Under the pieces are notes generated by a model that saw nothing but the letters and a program-made list of their open reading frames with translations, was not told where the DNA came from and did not search any database. The translations under genes and the position numbers were made by a program. Positions 17,361 to 26,692 of a stretch of DNA of 64,000 bases are shown here, piece by piece (the first letter of the stretch is position 1; each line of letters opens with the position of its first letter). The stretch lies in NCBI RefSeq assembly GCF_036017915.1, contig NZ_CP107929.1:4220001-4284000 (forward strand), read 5' to 3'. The stretch comes from Micromonospora sp. NBC_00421. Its GTDB lineage: Bacteria > Actinomycetota > Actinomycetes > Mycobacteriales > Micromonosporaceae.

Positions 17361-18071
17361 GTGGACGAGAAGACTCCCTCCCCAGCGACCCCGCAGACCG
17401 CGACCGACTCCGTGGCCACCGCCGACCCGGCGACCGGGGCACCCGACGCCGCCCCGTCGACCGACCAGGTGACCGACCGGTCTGCCGCCGACGGCCGGCG
17501 GGCCGGTTGGGACCGGTCGACCCGGCGGGCCGCGTTGTTCGCCGCCCTGGTCGCCGTCCCGGTGACGGTGGCCGTGGCGGCTTTCACCTTCGACAGGCTG
17601 TCCCCGGACACGCCGGCCGCCGCGCCGAGCCCGTCGCCGACCAGTCTCCGTCCCCAGTCCGTCACCCCGGTCGAGATGGCCGCCCCGGCGCTGGCCGAGC
17701 GACCCGGTGTGGTGTGCCGGGCGCTGGTGTCGCAGTTGCCGGCGACCGTCCGGGAGCTCGCCCAGCGCCCGGTGACCGCCGGCGCGGAGCAGAACGCCGC
17801 CTACGGCGACCCGGCGTTGACGGTCGCCTGCGGCGGCCCCGAGCCGACCGTGGACGCCACCGCCGACCTGTGGATCGTCAACCGGGTCTGCTGGTATGCC
17901 GCCGAGCGGTCGGACGCCACAGTGCTCACCACCCTCGACCGGGAGACCGCGGTCACGGTGACGGTGCCCCGGGCGTACGAGGGGCCGTTGCAGTGGATCA
18001 CCCCGATCTCCGACGCGGTGGTCGCCTCCGTGCCGTCCGGCGGGGACAGCCCGTCCGGCTGCCGGCGCTGA
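17361..18071 (+). CDS. DUF3515 membrane-anchored protein
   Basis: 236-aa actinobacterial protein. An acidic N-terminal tail of about 50 residues is followed by one membrane helix (RRAALFAALVAVPVTVAVAAF) and an extracytoplasmic domain with conserved cysteines: VVCRAL, VACGGP, RVCWYAA and the final SGCRR. This pattern is typical for DUF3515, found next to thiL and ddl in mycobacteria too (Rv2980). Function unknown. GTG 17361 begins right after the preceding stop codon, so translation is coupled. Here the conserved order breaks: ddl is about 24 kb further on. Confidence 0.85.
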   Translation: MDEKTPSPATPQTATDSVATADPATGAPDAAPSTDQVTDRSAADGRRAGWDRSTRRAALFAALVAVPVTVAVAAFTFDRLSPDTPAAAPSPSPTSLRPQSVTPVEMAAPALAERPGVVCRALVSQLPATVRELAQRPVTAGAEQNAAYGDPALTVACGGPEPTVDATADLWIVNRVCWYAAERSDATVLTTLDRETAVTVTVPRAYEGPLQWITPISDAVVASVPSGGDSPSGCRR

Positions 18072-18203
18072 GGTCCAGGCAGCCGGTCGGTGGTGGAGAC
18101 GACGGCGAAAATCGTTTGACGGCACCGATATTCTGATCCTCCGTACCTGCGGCTGACCGTGGGTGGCGAGGGGGCCCTGCCCCCTCACCAACCAGGAGCC
18201 GCA

Positions 18204-19409
18204 ATGCGCCGGGCACCCGCCCTCTCCTTCCTCCTCGTCACCGTCTTCCTGGACATGCTCGGGCTCGGCCTGGTCGTGCCGATCATGCCGGCCCTGCTGA
18301 GCTCCGTCACCGAGGATCCCGCCGCCGCTGTCCGCTGGTCCGGGCTGCTCGGCTCGGTCTACGGCCTGTTGCAGTTCGTCGTCTCGCCGCTGCTCGGCCG
18401 GCTCTCCGACAGGTACGGCCGGCGGCCGGTCCTGCTCGTCTCGCTCACCTGCCTCGGCGTCGACTGGCTGGCCCACGCGGTCTCTCCCAGCCCGTGGACG
18501 CTGCTGCTGTTCCACGCCCTCGCCGGTGCCTGCGCGGGCACGTACACAGTGGTCAACGCGTACCTCGCGGACGTCACGGCACCCGAGGCGCGGGCCCGTG
18601 CGTACGGGTCGGTGGGTGCCGCGTTCGGGCTCGGCTTCGTCGCCGGCCCGACCGTCGGCGGCCTGCTCGGCAGCGTCGACGTACGCCTGCCGTTCCTCGC
18701 CGCCGCCGCGCTGTCCTTCGCCAACGTCGGGTACGGCTGGTTCGTGCTGCCCGAGTCGCGGCCCGGTGACCGGACCACCCCGTTGACCCTGCGGACGGCG
18801 AACCCGGTCGCCGCCATCGTCGCCGTCCTGCGTCGACCGGTGCTCGGGCGGCTCGCGTACGCCCGGCTCTGCGCCGACGTCGCCCGGATGACTCACCAGT
18901 CGACCTGGACGTTCTTCCTCACCCACCAGTTCGCCTGGGGCACCGCGCGGGTCGGCACCGTGCTCGCGGCGGGGGCGCTCGCCGGGGCGCTCTTCCAGGC
19001 CAGGGCCGTCGGGCCGATCGTGCGCCGACTCGGGGACAAGCGGGCCGCGGTGGTCGGCGGCCTGCTCGGGGTGGCCGCGCTGGCGGGTACGGCGTTCGTG
19101 ACGGTGCCCTGGCTGCTCCACCTGCTCCAGGCGGTCGGCGTGCTCGCCGCGGTCGGTGGTGCCGCCGCACAGTCGTGGCTCTCAGGCATGGTCCGGCCCG
19201 ACGAGCAGGGCACGGTGCAGGGGGCGCTGACCGGGATCGGGGCCGCCGCCGAAACCCTGGTGCCGGTGGTGGCCGGCGCGGTGTTCGGGTGGTCGCTGGC
19301 GTACGCGTCACCGGGCCTGGTCCTCGTCGGTGCGGCCGTCTTCGCGGCCGGGTCGACAATTCTGCTGGCCACGACACCCGACCTGCGGCCACCGCCGACC
19401 GGGCGGTGA
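18204..19409 (+). CDS. MFS drug/metabolite exporter (TetA-like)
   Basis: Major facilitator of 401 aa with about 12 membrane helices. ATG 18204 has AGGAG 6 bases upstream; a longer frame lacks this. FLDMLGLGLVVPIMPALL in helix 1 and GRLSDRYGRRPVLL (motif A) are hallmarks of the TCR/TetA and multidrug proton antiporters, and GFVAGPTVGGLLGS is motif C, characteristic of exporters. Substrate unknown. It is the first gene of the accessory block and has no regulator next to it. Confidence 0.87.
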   Translation: MRRAPALSFLLVTVFLDMLGLGLVVPIMPALLSSVTEDPAAAVRWSGLLGSVYGLLQFVVSPLLGRLSDRYGRRPVLLVSLTCLGVDWLAHAVSPSPWTLLLFHALAGACAGTYTVVNAYLADVTAPEARARAYGSVGAAFGLGFVAGPTVGGLLGSVDVRLPFLAAAALSFANVGYGWFVLPESRPGDRTTPLTLRTANPVAAIVAVLRRPVLGRLAYARLCADVARMTHQSTWTFFLTHQFAWGTARVGTVLAAGALAGALFQARAVGPIVRRLGDKRAAVVGGLLGVAALAGTAFVTVPWLLHLLQAVGVLAAVGGAAAQSWLSGMVRPDEQGTVQGALTGIGAAAETLVPVVAGAVFGWSLAYASPGLVLVGAAVFAAGSTILLATTPDLRPPPTGR

Positions 19410-20305
19410 TTTCGGCACCCCGGTTCGGGTTTGCCGGGTCGTTCGGTCGGCAAGTCGGCGGCGGTCGTGCACATCCAATTCTGCATTTTGCCGTCCGCAG
19501 AAGTCCCCAGCCGCCGATCGGGTCCGCTTGCAGCGATTTCATCAAGCGGTCCTGATCGGCGAATCAGGACAGGTTCCAACGGGTGGGAATTGGGCAACTC
19601 CTGAAGCTGGGAACAGCAGGCGGCGGCACTCGCCGACTCGGCGGTCTCCGCTGGGGTATTCGCCATTTCCGAACGGGTCGTTCGACCGTCCTCGGCCGTG
19701 AAGCTCAACGAAAACGGTGTTCTCCGCTATCTACGGTCGATCGAGAGATTGCCCCACAAAGGCACGCAGGACGCCCGACCACCGGGGTCGGCAAGGGCAC
19801 TGGCTGCGGAAACGGCGGGTAGGCCCCGCCTCGGAGCCCTCGGGCCGGCCGACACCGGCCCGATCGACCGAAGGGATGGCCCGGCAATCGGCTGATCAGC
19901 GGGCCAGCATGGGCTGATCGGTCACACCTGCCCCACGTCAATTGCCCGACCCGAAGCGAATGGCCGATGCGCCCGGGCGACCGACCCCGATCGCCGACCA
20001 CATTCTGGACGACGCCGGCTACAGCCCTGTGAAGCGAACGTGAATGCCGTGTTTCGGTGCTCCCGGAAAAGAGCACGTCAGCGTGCCTGAGACCGACGTG
20101 ACCCGACTTCACGATCCCCGAAAAAGACGTTACCGGAAGTCGCCGTCACAGGTGCGGCGCTAACATCCCACCCCGCTTGCGTCAATGCTCCACATGCGAC
20201 AGGATCGGACGCTGAATCCGGAAGAATAATTGCTAGCCTTCGATGGCAACCCGGCAGCTCCTACTGAGCTGCGGCATTGTTCTTCTCCTCATCGGAGGTC
20301 ACCAC
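19410..20305. promoter_or_regulatory. 896-bp non-coding region before the exopolysaccharide cluster
   Basis: Less GC-rich than surrounding genes and free of plausible reading frames with codon bias. Such a long leader upstream of the CE18 deacetylase gene is the natural place for the cluster promoter and regulator sites. An AT-rich stretch GAAGAATAATTGCTAG (20221-20236) lies about 70 bases before the start. No known riboswitch could be identified by eye. Confidence 0.45.
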
Positions 20306-22441
20306 ATGGTCCCCACCGGACCTGCGCGCCCGCGCGCGAAACGAATCGCCCTCGCCGGGCTCACCGCGCTCGCGGTCGTCCTCGGCACCCAGACCGCCGG
20401 CCTCGCCCAGCCACGGACAGCGCCAAGCACGCTGGCCCAGCCGCCGAGCGCACCCGGCCTCGGTCAGGTCGCGAGCAAGAAGGAGGCCCGACCCGGGCCG
20501 CTGCCCACCCGGTCCGGCACCGTCAAGGTCGCCCCGTCCCCGTCGGGCGCCCGCAGTGGCGCGGTGGGCACCCAGGCGCTCAACGACAAGGTCGCGCTCC
20601 GCTCGCTGATCGTGGCCACCAACACTGCGGACTTCGGCGTGGCCACGCTCACCACCACCCTCGACCGGGTCGGCGCGAGCTACGACATCATCTACACCGC
20701 CAGCCAGACGCTCTCGGCGAGCACGCTCGTCGACTCCAACGGGGTCGGCAAGTACAACGCGATCCTGCTGACCAACAGCATGTTGATCTACGAGTCGGGC
20801 GGCAACTACCTGGAGGGCCTCAGCAGCACGGAGTGGACCACCCTCTGGGCCTACGAGCGCAACTTCCAGGTGCGGCAGGTCGCCCTCTACACCAGTTACG
20901 GCACCTGGCCGGAGGACTACTGCCTCAACTCCGCCGGGGAGACCGCGGTCGGCGACACCGCCCTGCCGCTCTCGCTGACCACCGCCGGCGCCGGGGTCTT
21001 CGACTACCTCAAGAGCACCGCCCAGATCCCGTTGACGCAGTCCTACGTCTACAAGACGTCGATCAAGAGCGGTTGCAACGCCGACGCCCTGCTCACCAAC
21101 GGCTCCAACGTGCTGGCCGTGCGCACCACGTCGACCGACGGTCGGGAGCGGATCGCCCTGACGTTCACCTCCAACCAGTACCTGCTCCACTCGGACCTGC
21201 TGGTCTACGGCCTGTTCCGGTGGGCGACCAAGGGCCTGCACTTCGGTGAGCAGAAGCACCACCTCAACGTCGACATCGACGACTGGTTCAGCTTCTCGGA
21301 CCACTACAAGGACGACGGCACCATCGAGTACACCCCCGGCTTGCAGATCAGCGGGCACGACGCGGTCAACCTCGACACGAAGCAGACCGCGCTGCGCACC
21401 GCGAACCCGCTGGCGTCCGGCCTCACCTTCAACATCCCCTACAACGGCGCCGAGATCGACCCGTTCGCCGGCAGCACGTGCAGCCCGAACGGCGACGCCA
21501 CCACGCTGACCGCCACCACGAAGTGCCTGAAGAACAACTTCCGGTGGATCAACCACACGCTCACCCACCCCGCGCTGAACACTACCGACTACGCCACCAC
21601 CCACGACGAGATCAGCTCGAACCAGACCGCTGGCACCTCGATCGGGTTGAACCCTCCGGCCGCCGTGCTGAAGACCCCCGAGTACTCCGGCCTCGGTGTC
21701 TACAACAACTCCAGCGGCGTGCTCACCGACTACGGCCTCGCCGCGTCCAACCCGGACCTGATCGACGCGGCCGGCGACCTCGGCATCAACACGCTTGTCG
21801 GCAACATGTCGTTCGCCAGCCACGTGCCGGCGCACTTCAACGCGTCCACCGCGCACCCGCTGGACCCGAGCATCGCGGTGGTGCCGTGCTGGCCGACCAA
21901 CATCGCCTACCACACCACCAACCAGGCCGAGGAGACGCACTTCTACAACGCCTTCTACGGTCCGAACGGCCACTTCCCCTACTGGCCCACCGACCGCACC
22001 TACTCGCAGATCCTGGACTACGAGTCGACGGTGGGGCTGCAGCACGTGACGTCCGGCTCGATCTACGCGCACACGTTCCACGTCGCCAACGTGCGTGACT
22101 ACGGCTCGGGCAACAGCCTGGTCACCGACTGGGCGGGTGCGGTGCTCACCAAGTACAGCTCCTACTACTCGGTGCCGCTGCTGAACTCGGCGTGGACCGA
22201 CATCGCCGCCTACACCAGGGCGCGCACGGCCCACTTCGCCGCGCTCGGCGCCGGGGCGTCGGCGGTCTACGACCGGACCACCGGTGAGATCACGGTGACC
22301 TCGCCGGCCGCCGGCTCGCTCCAACTCGGTGGCGTGACCACGACCACCGCGGGTGCCGGCACGTACGGCAGCGACGTCACCGTCCCGGTGACGCTTGTGG
22401 CGAACACCCCCGTGACGTTCACCGCCGCTCCTCGCCTGTAG
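20306..22441 (+). CDS. secreted exopolysaccharide deacetylase, CE18/Agd3-like
   Basis: Extracellular enzyme of 711 aa predicted to remove N-acetyl groups from a GalNAc-containing polymer. ATG 20306 is chosen for the GGAGG 7 bases upstream. A signal peptide (1-36) and Pro-rich linker precede an N-terminal alpha/beta domain (about 96-310; SLIVATNTADFG onward) that resembles the CBM87-bearing half of Agd3. The deacetylase half carries HHLNVDIDDWF (D325/D326) and WINHTLTHP (H417, H421), the Asp-His-His metal set, then TPEYSGLGVYNNSSG. A short beta domain ends the chain. In Aspergillus, Agd3 partially deacetylates galactosaminogalactan. It is first in a cluster with PelF-, PelG- and GH114-like genes. 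Family assignment is from memory. Confidence 0.75.
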   Translation: MVPTGPARPRAKRIALAGLTALAVVLGTQTAGLAQPRTAPSTLAQPPSAPGLGQVASKKEARPGPLPTRSGTVKVAPSPSGARSGAVGTQALNDKVALRSLIVATNTADFGVATLTTTLDRVGASYDIIYTASQTLSASTLVDSNGVGKYNAILLTNSMLIYESGGNYLEGLSSTEWTTLWAYERNFQVRQVALYTSYGTWPEDYCLNSAGETAVGDTALPLSLTTAGAGVFDYLKSTAQIPLTQSYVYKTSIKSGCNADALLTNGSNVLAVRTTSTDGRERIALTFTSNQYLLHSDLLVYGLFRWATKGLHFGEQKHHLNVDIDDWFSFSDHYKDDGTIEYTPGLQISGHDAVNLDTKQTALRTANPLASGLTFNIPYNGAEIDPFAGSTCSPNGDATTLTATTKCLKNNFRWINHTLTHPALNTTDYATTHDEISSNQTAGTSIGLNPPAAVLKTPEYSGLGVYNNSSGVLTDYGLAASNPDLIDAAGDLGINTLVGNMSFASHVPAHFNASTAHPLDPSIAVVPCWPTNIAYHTTNQAEETHFYNAFYGPNGHFPYWPTDRTYSQILDYESTVGLQHVTSGSIYAHTFHVANVRDYGSGNSLVTDWAGAVLTKYSSYYSVPLLNSAWTDIAAYTRARTAHFAALGAGASAVYDRTTGEITVTSPAAGSLQLGGVTTTTAGAGTYGSDVTVPVTLVANTPVTFTAAPRL

Positions 22442-22487
22442 GGCGGCACGACGAAATCAGCACAGCAAAGGTGAACGGGAGCAATTG

Positions 22488-24323
22488 GTGAGGATCGCGC
22501 TGGTCTCGGAGGGCACCTACCCGTACGCGATGGGTGGGGTGAGCATCTGGTGCGAGCAGCTCATCCGGGGAATGCCGGACTACCGGTGGGAGGTCGTGGC
22601 GCTCACCGTGGACGGCACCGAGGAGCCGGTGTTCGAGCGGCCGGCGAACCTCGACCGAGTGCACTCGATCCCGTTGTGGGGCGGTCGGCCGGCAGGCCGC
22701 CGCCCCCGGCGGGGCCGGGGAGTGCTGGTCCCGTCCGGCCGCCCCGGCGCGGAGTTCGTCGAGTCGTACGAGGTGTTCCTGCGGGCGCTGGTCACCCCGC
22801 TGGAGTCGACCCGCTCCCAGGCCGGCGCGGTGAACCGGAGCACCTTCCTGCTCGCCCTGCGCGGCATGTTCGAGTACGCCGCCGGCGGCGGTGACCTGAG
22901 CGCCGCCCTGCTCTCCAACGAGGCGCTGCGGATGATGCTGGAGGCCTGGCACACCCTGCGGGTCGAGGAGACCGGGCCGACGCCCACCGTCGCCGACGCG
23001 CTCGAGGCGGCCTGGCTCATCTCGCACATGCTCCGGCCGCTGAGCGCGCCGCCGGTCCGCGCCGACATCGTGCACTCGTCGATGAACGGACTGTCCACGC
23101 TCGTCGGGATGGCCGCCACCTGGACGTACGGCACCCCGCTGGTGCTCTCGGAACACGGCATCTACCTGCGCGAACGCTACATCTCCTATCTGCACGACGA
23201 CGCGCCGCACCCGGTCCGGGTGCTGGTGCTGAGCTTCTTCCGCTCGCTCGCCGGCGCGGCCTACCTGATCACCGGCGCGCTCGCGCCGCACTCGCAGTAC
23301 AACCGGCGCTGGCAGCTGCACAACGGCGCCGACCCCGACCGGATGTGGACGATGTACAACGGCGTCGACCCGGACGAGTTCCCGCCGGCGGCCGGCGAGC
23401 CGGACGAGCCGACCATCTCGTTCATGGGCCGGATCGACCCGCTCAAGGACCTGCACACCCTGATCCGGGCGTTCGCGGTGGTCCGCGCGGAGATCCCGAA
23501 CGCCCGGCTGCGCATCTTCGGTGGGACGCCGGCCGCCAACAAGGTCTACCACGAGAGCTGTCTGGCCCTGATCGACGAACTCGGGTTGACCGGGCAGGCC
23601 GTCCTGGAGGGCCGGGTGGGCAACGCCGTCGAGGCGTACCACGCGGGCAGCCTGGTGGCGCTCACCAGCATCTCCGAGGGCTTCCCCTACACGGTGGTGG
23701 AGGCGATGGCGTGCGGCCGGCCCACCGTGTGCACCAACGTGGGCGGGGTCGCCGAGGCGGTCGGCGACACCGGCTTCGTCGTCGCGCCACGGGACGTCGC
23801 CGCGATCGCCGACGCCTGCGTACGGATGCTCAACGACAGGGAGCTGCGGCTGCGGCTGGGAGCGGACGCCCGCGCGCGGGTGCTGGAGAAGTTCACCCTG
23901 CAACGCTCGTTGCAGGCGTACCGCGACATCTACGAGGGGCTCGCCGAGCCCCCGACCGCGTCCCCCGCCCCGAAGCAGCTGCGCGGTCAGGCCCAGGGTT
24001 TCGTCCGCGTCCCGAACCGCTCGGTCCGCCCCGGGGTGGCCGCCGTCGCCGCCCGCCCCGAGGCCGTGCCCGTCGCCGCCCGGCCTGAAAGCGTGCCCGT
24101 CGCGCCCCGGCCCGAAAGCGTCCCCGTCGTCGCCCGGGTGCCCCGCCAACGGGGGCCGGAACAGTACTCGTCCGCCGCGTACCCGAGCCGCCACGACCCG
24201 AACTCGTCCGGGCCCGAGCTGCCGCAGTCCGCCGGAACGCGCTCGGACGGCACGTATCCGGACGGCACGTGTGCGGGCGACGATCCAACTGTCGGCATCC
24301 TGCGCGCCACCGGCGGTCGTTGA
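22488..24323 (+). CDS. pelF: PelF-like GT4 glycosyltransferase (DUF3492)
   Basis: Cytoplasmic polymerase-type glycosyltransferase, 611 aa. GTG 22488 has GGGAG 6 bases upstream (TTG 22485 is possible). The N-terminus RIALVSEGTYPYAMGGVSIW is the DUF3492 signature of PelF, and a GT-B fold follows: SFMGRIDPLKDLHTLIRAF and the EX7E retaining motif at E397/E405. PelF assembles the Pel chain from UDP-sugars. About 130 extra C-terminal residues (from about 480) are disordered and contain a 9-residue unit repeated about three times (RPESVPVAP-type), absent from Pseudomonas PelF as far as I recall. Stop and next start overlap as TGATG. Confidence 0.87.
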   Translation: MRIALVSEGTYPYAMGGVSIWCEQLIRGMPDYRWEVVALTVDGTEEPVFERPANLDRVHSIPLWGGRPAGRRPRRGRGVLVPSGRPGAEFVESYEVFLRALVTPLESTRSQAGAVNRSTFLLALRGMFEYAAGGGDLSAALLSNEALRMMLEAWHTLRVEETGPTPTVADALEAAWLISHMLRPLSAPPVRADIVHSSMNGLSTLVGMAATWTYGTPLVLSEHGIYLRERYISYLHDDAPHPVRVLVLSFFRSLAGAAYLITGALAPHSQYNRRWQLHNGADPDRMWTMYNGVDPDEFPPAAGEPDEPTISFMGRIDPLKDLHTLIRAFAVVRAEIPNARLRIFGGTPAANKVYHESCLALIDELGLTGQAVLEGRVGNAVEAYHAGSLVALTSISEGFPYTVVEAMACGRPTVCTNVGGVAEAVGDTGFVVAPRDVAAIADACVRMLNDRELRLRLGADARARVLEKFTLQRSLQAYRDIYEGLAEPPTASPAPKQLRGQAQGFVRVPNRSVRPGVAAVAARPEAVPVAARPESVPVAPRPESVPVVARVPRQRGPEQYSSAAYPSRHDPNSSGPELPQSAGTRSDGTYPDGTCAGDDPTVGILRATGGR

Positions 24324-25849
24324 TGACCGGCACCAACGACCCGGACGTCACCGACCCCTTGTTCCGACCCTTCGCCACGATGACCACCGAGGCGGGGACC
24401 GACGACCGGGCGGACAGTCCCGAACGCACGATCCTGCTGCCCCGGATCTCCACCGATCCGGTCGACGACCTGGTCGAGCGGGTCCGCCCCCAGCTGACCC
24501 GGGCGGTGGACGCGCTCCAGGTCGCCGCCGCCCTGGAGGCCGACGGGCACACCGACCGGGCCGCCCAGGTCGAGTACGGCTACCGCGACGTCTTCGTCCT
24601 CGCCTCGGAGGTGTTCCGGCGGTTGGGGCCCAACCCGCCGGTGGTGGACGGGCCGCCCGCCGCGTCCGCGCCCGGCCCCGACCGGCGGGGCGACCTGCGG
24701 ACGATCTCGCACGGCCTGCTGTACGTGCTGCCCAGCGCCGCCTTCCCGGCCGTACTGGCGGTCGTGGGTCGACCTGGCCTGGTGCTCGGCATGATCCTCG
24801 CCGGCACGGTGGGGTGGATCTGGTCGGGGATGGCCGCCCACGCGGCGTTCCGCCTGCTCGGCCTGGGCCGGGTCCGGTCGGCCAGCCGGGTGCTGCGGAT
24901 CGCCGCGCTGACCGCGCCCCTGCTCGGCGCGGTGGCCGGTGCCGCGCTGCTGCCGTACGGCGGCCTGCCGCTCGCCGTCATGATGGTCTTCCAACTGACC
25001 TACCAGTTGGCGAGCACGCTGCTGCTCTTCCACAGTCGTGAGTGGTGGCTGGCGGCGGCCATGCTCCCGGCGGTGCTCTCCGGCGCCGTCTTCCTGCTCG
25101 ACGGGGGCGCGACGGCCCGGCTCTGGGCGGTCGGCGGGGCGGTCCTCGGCGTGCTGGCCAGCCTCGCCGCCGGGCTCTGGGCCACCCGGGAGGCCGTCCG
25201 GGCCGAGGAGCCGGTGGCCCGGGAACCGCTGTGGCCGCCCGCGCCCCGGCTGCTCGGCGTCGCCGGCTACGGGTTCTGCTCGGCGGTGCTGCTCTTCCAC
25301 GCGCAGGCGCCCTACCTGCTGGGCCGGTTGGACATCGCGGCGGCGGCGGTGCCGCTGATCCTGTCCATGGGGTTCGTCGAGTGGCGGACCAGCCGGTTCT
25401 GGGCGAGCGGGGTCGCGCTGTCCCGACGGGCCCGCGTCCCGCGCGGCTTCGTCGCCGGGATCTGGCGCACCATCGGCCGGGAGGTCGCCGCCTGTCTGGC
25501 GGTGCCGGCGGTGCTCGGGGCGGTGCTGATCGTCGTGCTCGCCCAGCTGGGCCGGCTCTCGGCCGCCGGGGTGGTGATGACCGCTGCGCACGTGGCCCTC
25601 GCCGGGGCGTACTACCTGGCCTTCCTGCTGGTCGGTAGGGGCCGGTACGGCTGGCTCTGCCTGGCCATGACGGTGGTGGTCGTGCTGCACGTCGGCCTCG
25701 GCGGGCTGCTCGGCGTCGCCCCGCTGCTCGGCCAGGGCGACGACCCGGTCGCCGACACCTCGCTCTACCTGGGCAGCGTGCTGCTGCTCCAGGCGTTGTT
25801 CGCGCTCGGTCTGTTTCCGGTGATCGGGCAGGTTCGGCACTACCGATAG
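24323..25849 (+). CDS. PelG-like 12-TM polysaccharide transporter with soluble N-domain
   Basis: Integral membrane protein of 508 aa. ATG 24323 overlaps the glycosyltransferase stop by one base. A soluble N-terminal region of about 120 residues (helical; LTRAVDALQVAAALEADGHT) precedes about 12 hydrophobic segments spread evenly to the C-terminus, as in MATE/Wzx-type flippases and PelG. PelG partners PelF to move the polymer across the inner membrane; fungal gt4c fuses both functions. The soluble N-domain is not typical for PelG and might replace the missing PelD/PelE interaction surface, but that is speculative. Sequence identity to PelG was not measured. Confidence 0.65.
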   Translation: MTGTNDPDVTDPLFRPFATMTTEAGTDDRADSPERTILLPRISTDPVDDLVERVRPQLTRAVDALQVAAALEADGHTDRAAQVEYGYRDVFVLASEVFRRLGPNPPVVDGPPAASAPGPDRRGDLRTISHGLLYVLPSAAFPAVLAVVGRPGLVLGMILAGTVGWIWSGMAAHAAFRLLGLGRVRSASRVLRIAALTAPLLGAVAGAALLPYGGLPLAVMMVFQLTYQLASTLLLFHSREWWLAAAMLPAVLSGAVFLLDGGATARLWAVGGAVLGVLASLAAGLWATREAVRAEEPVAREPLWPPAPRLLGVAGYGFCSAVLLFHAQAPYLLGRLDIAAAAVPLILSMGFVEWRTSRFWASGVALSRRARVPRGFVAGIWRTIGREVAACLAVPAVLGAVLIVVLAQLGRLSAAGVVMTAAHVALAGAYYLAFLLVGRGRYGWLCLAMTVVVVLHVGLGGLLGVAPLLGQGDDPVADTSLYLGSVLLLQALFALGLFPVIGQVRHYR

Positions 25850-25888
25850 TCCACCGATAGTCCACGCGAGACCTATGGGGAGGTCCGG

Positions 25889-26692
25889 TTGCACGCGGTG
25901 ATTCTTGCCGGCGGCAAAGGGGTGCGGCTGAAGCCGTACACCACGACGCTGCCGAAGCCCCTGATGCCGATCGGGGACAGCCACTCGATCCTCCAGATCG
26001 TGCTCGACCAGCTCGCCTCGCGCGGGTTCACCTCGGTGACCCTGGCGATCAACCACCTCGGCCCGCTGATCCGGGCGTTCGTCGGGGACGGCAACCGGTG
26101 GGGCCTCGCCATCGACTACGTCGAGGAGGACCGACCACTGTCCACGGTCGGCCCGCTGTTCGCCCTGAAGGACCGGCTGCCCGACGAGTTCCTGGTGATG
26201 AACGGCGACGTCCTCACCGACCTGGACTACGGCGACCTGCTGCGGGACCATCAGCTCTCCGGGGCGGGGCTGACCCTGGCGACCTCCGAACGGGTGCACC
26301 GGATCGACTTCGGCGTGCTCGACGTGGACGACGGGCGGGTCGTCGGGTTCCGGGAGAAGCCGGCGCTGCACTACCCGGTCAGCATGGGTGTCTACGGGAT
26401 GTCCCGCCGGACGCTCGACCCGTATCCGGCCGGGTTGGCCCTCGGCTTCGACCAGTTGGTGCTGGACCTGCTGGCGGGCGGCGACCAGCCACGGACGTAC
26501 CCGTTCGAGGGGTTCTGGCTGGACATCGGCCGACCGGAGGACTACGACGAGGCGAACCGCTCGTTCCCCCAGCTCAAGCCGATCCTGCTGCCCACCCGGT
26601 CGAGGCCGGTGGAGGTGACCGTCGGTGAGGCGGCCGAGCCGTTGGCCGTCGCCGACCTGCCGGGCGTGGTGCGGGCCGGGGAGCTGACGTGA
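25889..26692 (+). CDS. sugar-phosphate nucleotidyltransferase
   Basis: Makes an NDP-sugar from a sugar 1-phosphate; 267 aa. TTG 25889 follows GGGGAGG by 5 bases. The N-terminus [17 protein letters not shown] and [10 protein letters not shown] form the nucleotide-binding signature, and [14 protein letters not shown] the metal-binding GD motif. FDFGVL-like and [18 protein letters not shown] segments are as in glucose-1-phosphate thymidylyl- or mannose-1-phosphate guanylyltransferases. The exact sugar is unclear. It overlaps the next gene as GTGA, fifth-from-last step of the same operon. Confidence 0.85.
   Translation: MHAVILAGGKGVRLKPYTTTLPKPLMPIGDSHSILQIVLDQLASRGFTSVTLAINHLGPLIRAFVGDGNRWGLAIDYVEEDRPLSTVGPLFALKDRLPDEFLVMNGDVLTDLDYGDLLRDHQLSGAGLTLATSERVHRIDFGVLDVDDGRVVGFREKPALHYPVSMGVYGMSRRTLDPYPAGLALGFDQLVLDLLAGGDQPRTYPFEGFWLDIGRPEDYDEANRSFPQLKPILLPTRSRPVEVTVGEAAEPLAVADLPGVVRAGELT

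Noticed and set aside
17028-19121. 697-codon minus-strand frame across the RAM, DUF3515 and MFS genes
   Set aside because: Low-complexity Gly/Arg/Asp sequence typical of antisense frames in GC-rich DNA; the plus-strand genes have ribosome sites and family motifs.
19758-19780. AAAGGCACGCAGG resembling the start of a c-di-GMP-I (GEMM) riboswitch upstream of the polysaccharide cluster
   Set aside because: The GCAAACC and the later GGGACGCAAAGC elements that should follow are missing, and the spot is more than 500 bases from the gene.
20261-22324. 687-codon minus-strand frame opposite the CE18 gene
   Set aside because: No motif, Val/Gly/Arg-biased, antisense to a protein with clear signal peptide and active-site motifs.
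23987-26371. 794-codon minus-strand frame opposite the glycosyltransferase, transporter and nucleotidyltransferase genes
   Set aside because: Its composition (Gln/Pro/Arg/His/Gly) is that of an antisense frame and no motif was seen.
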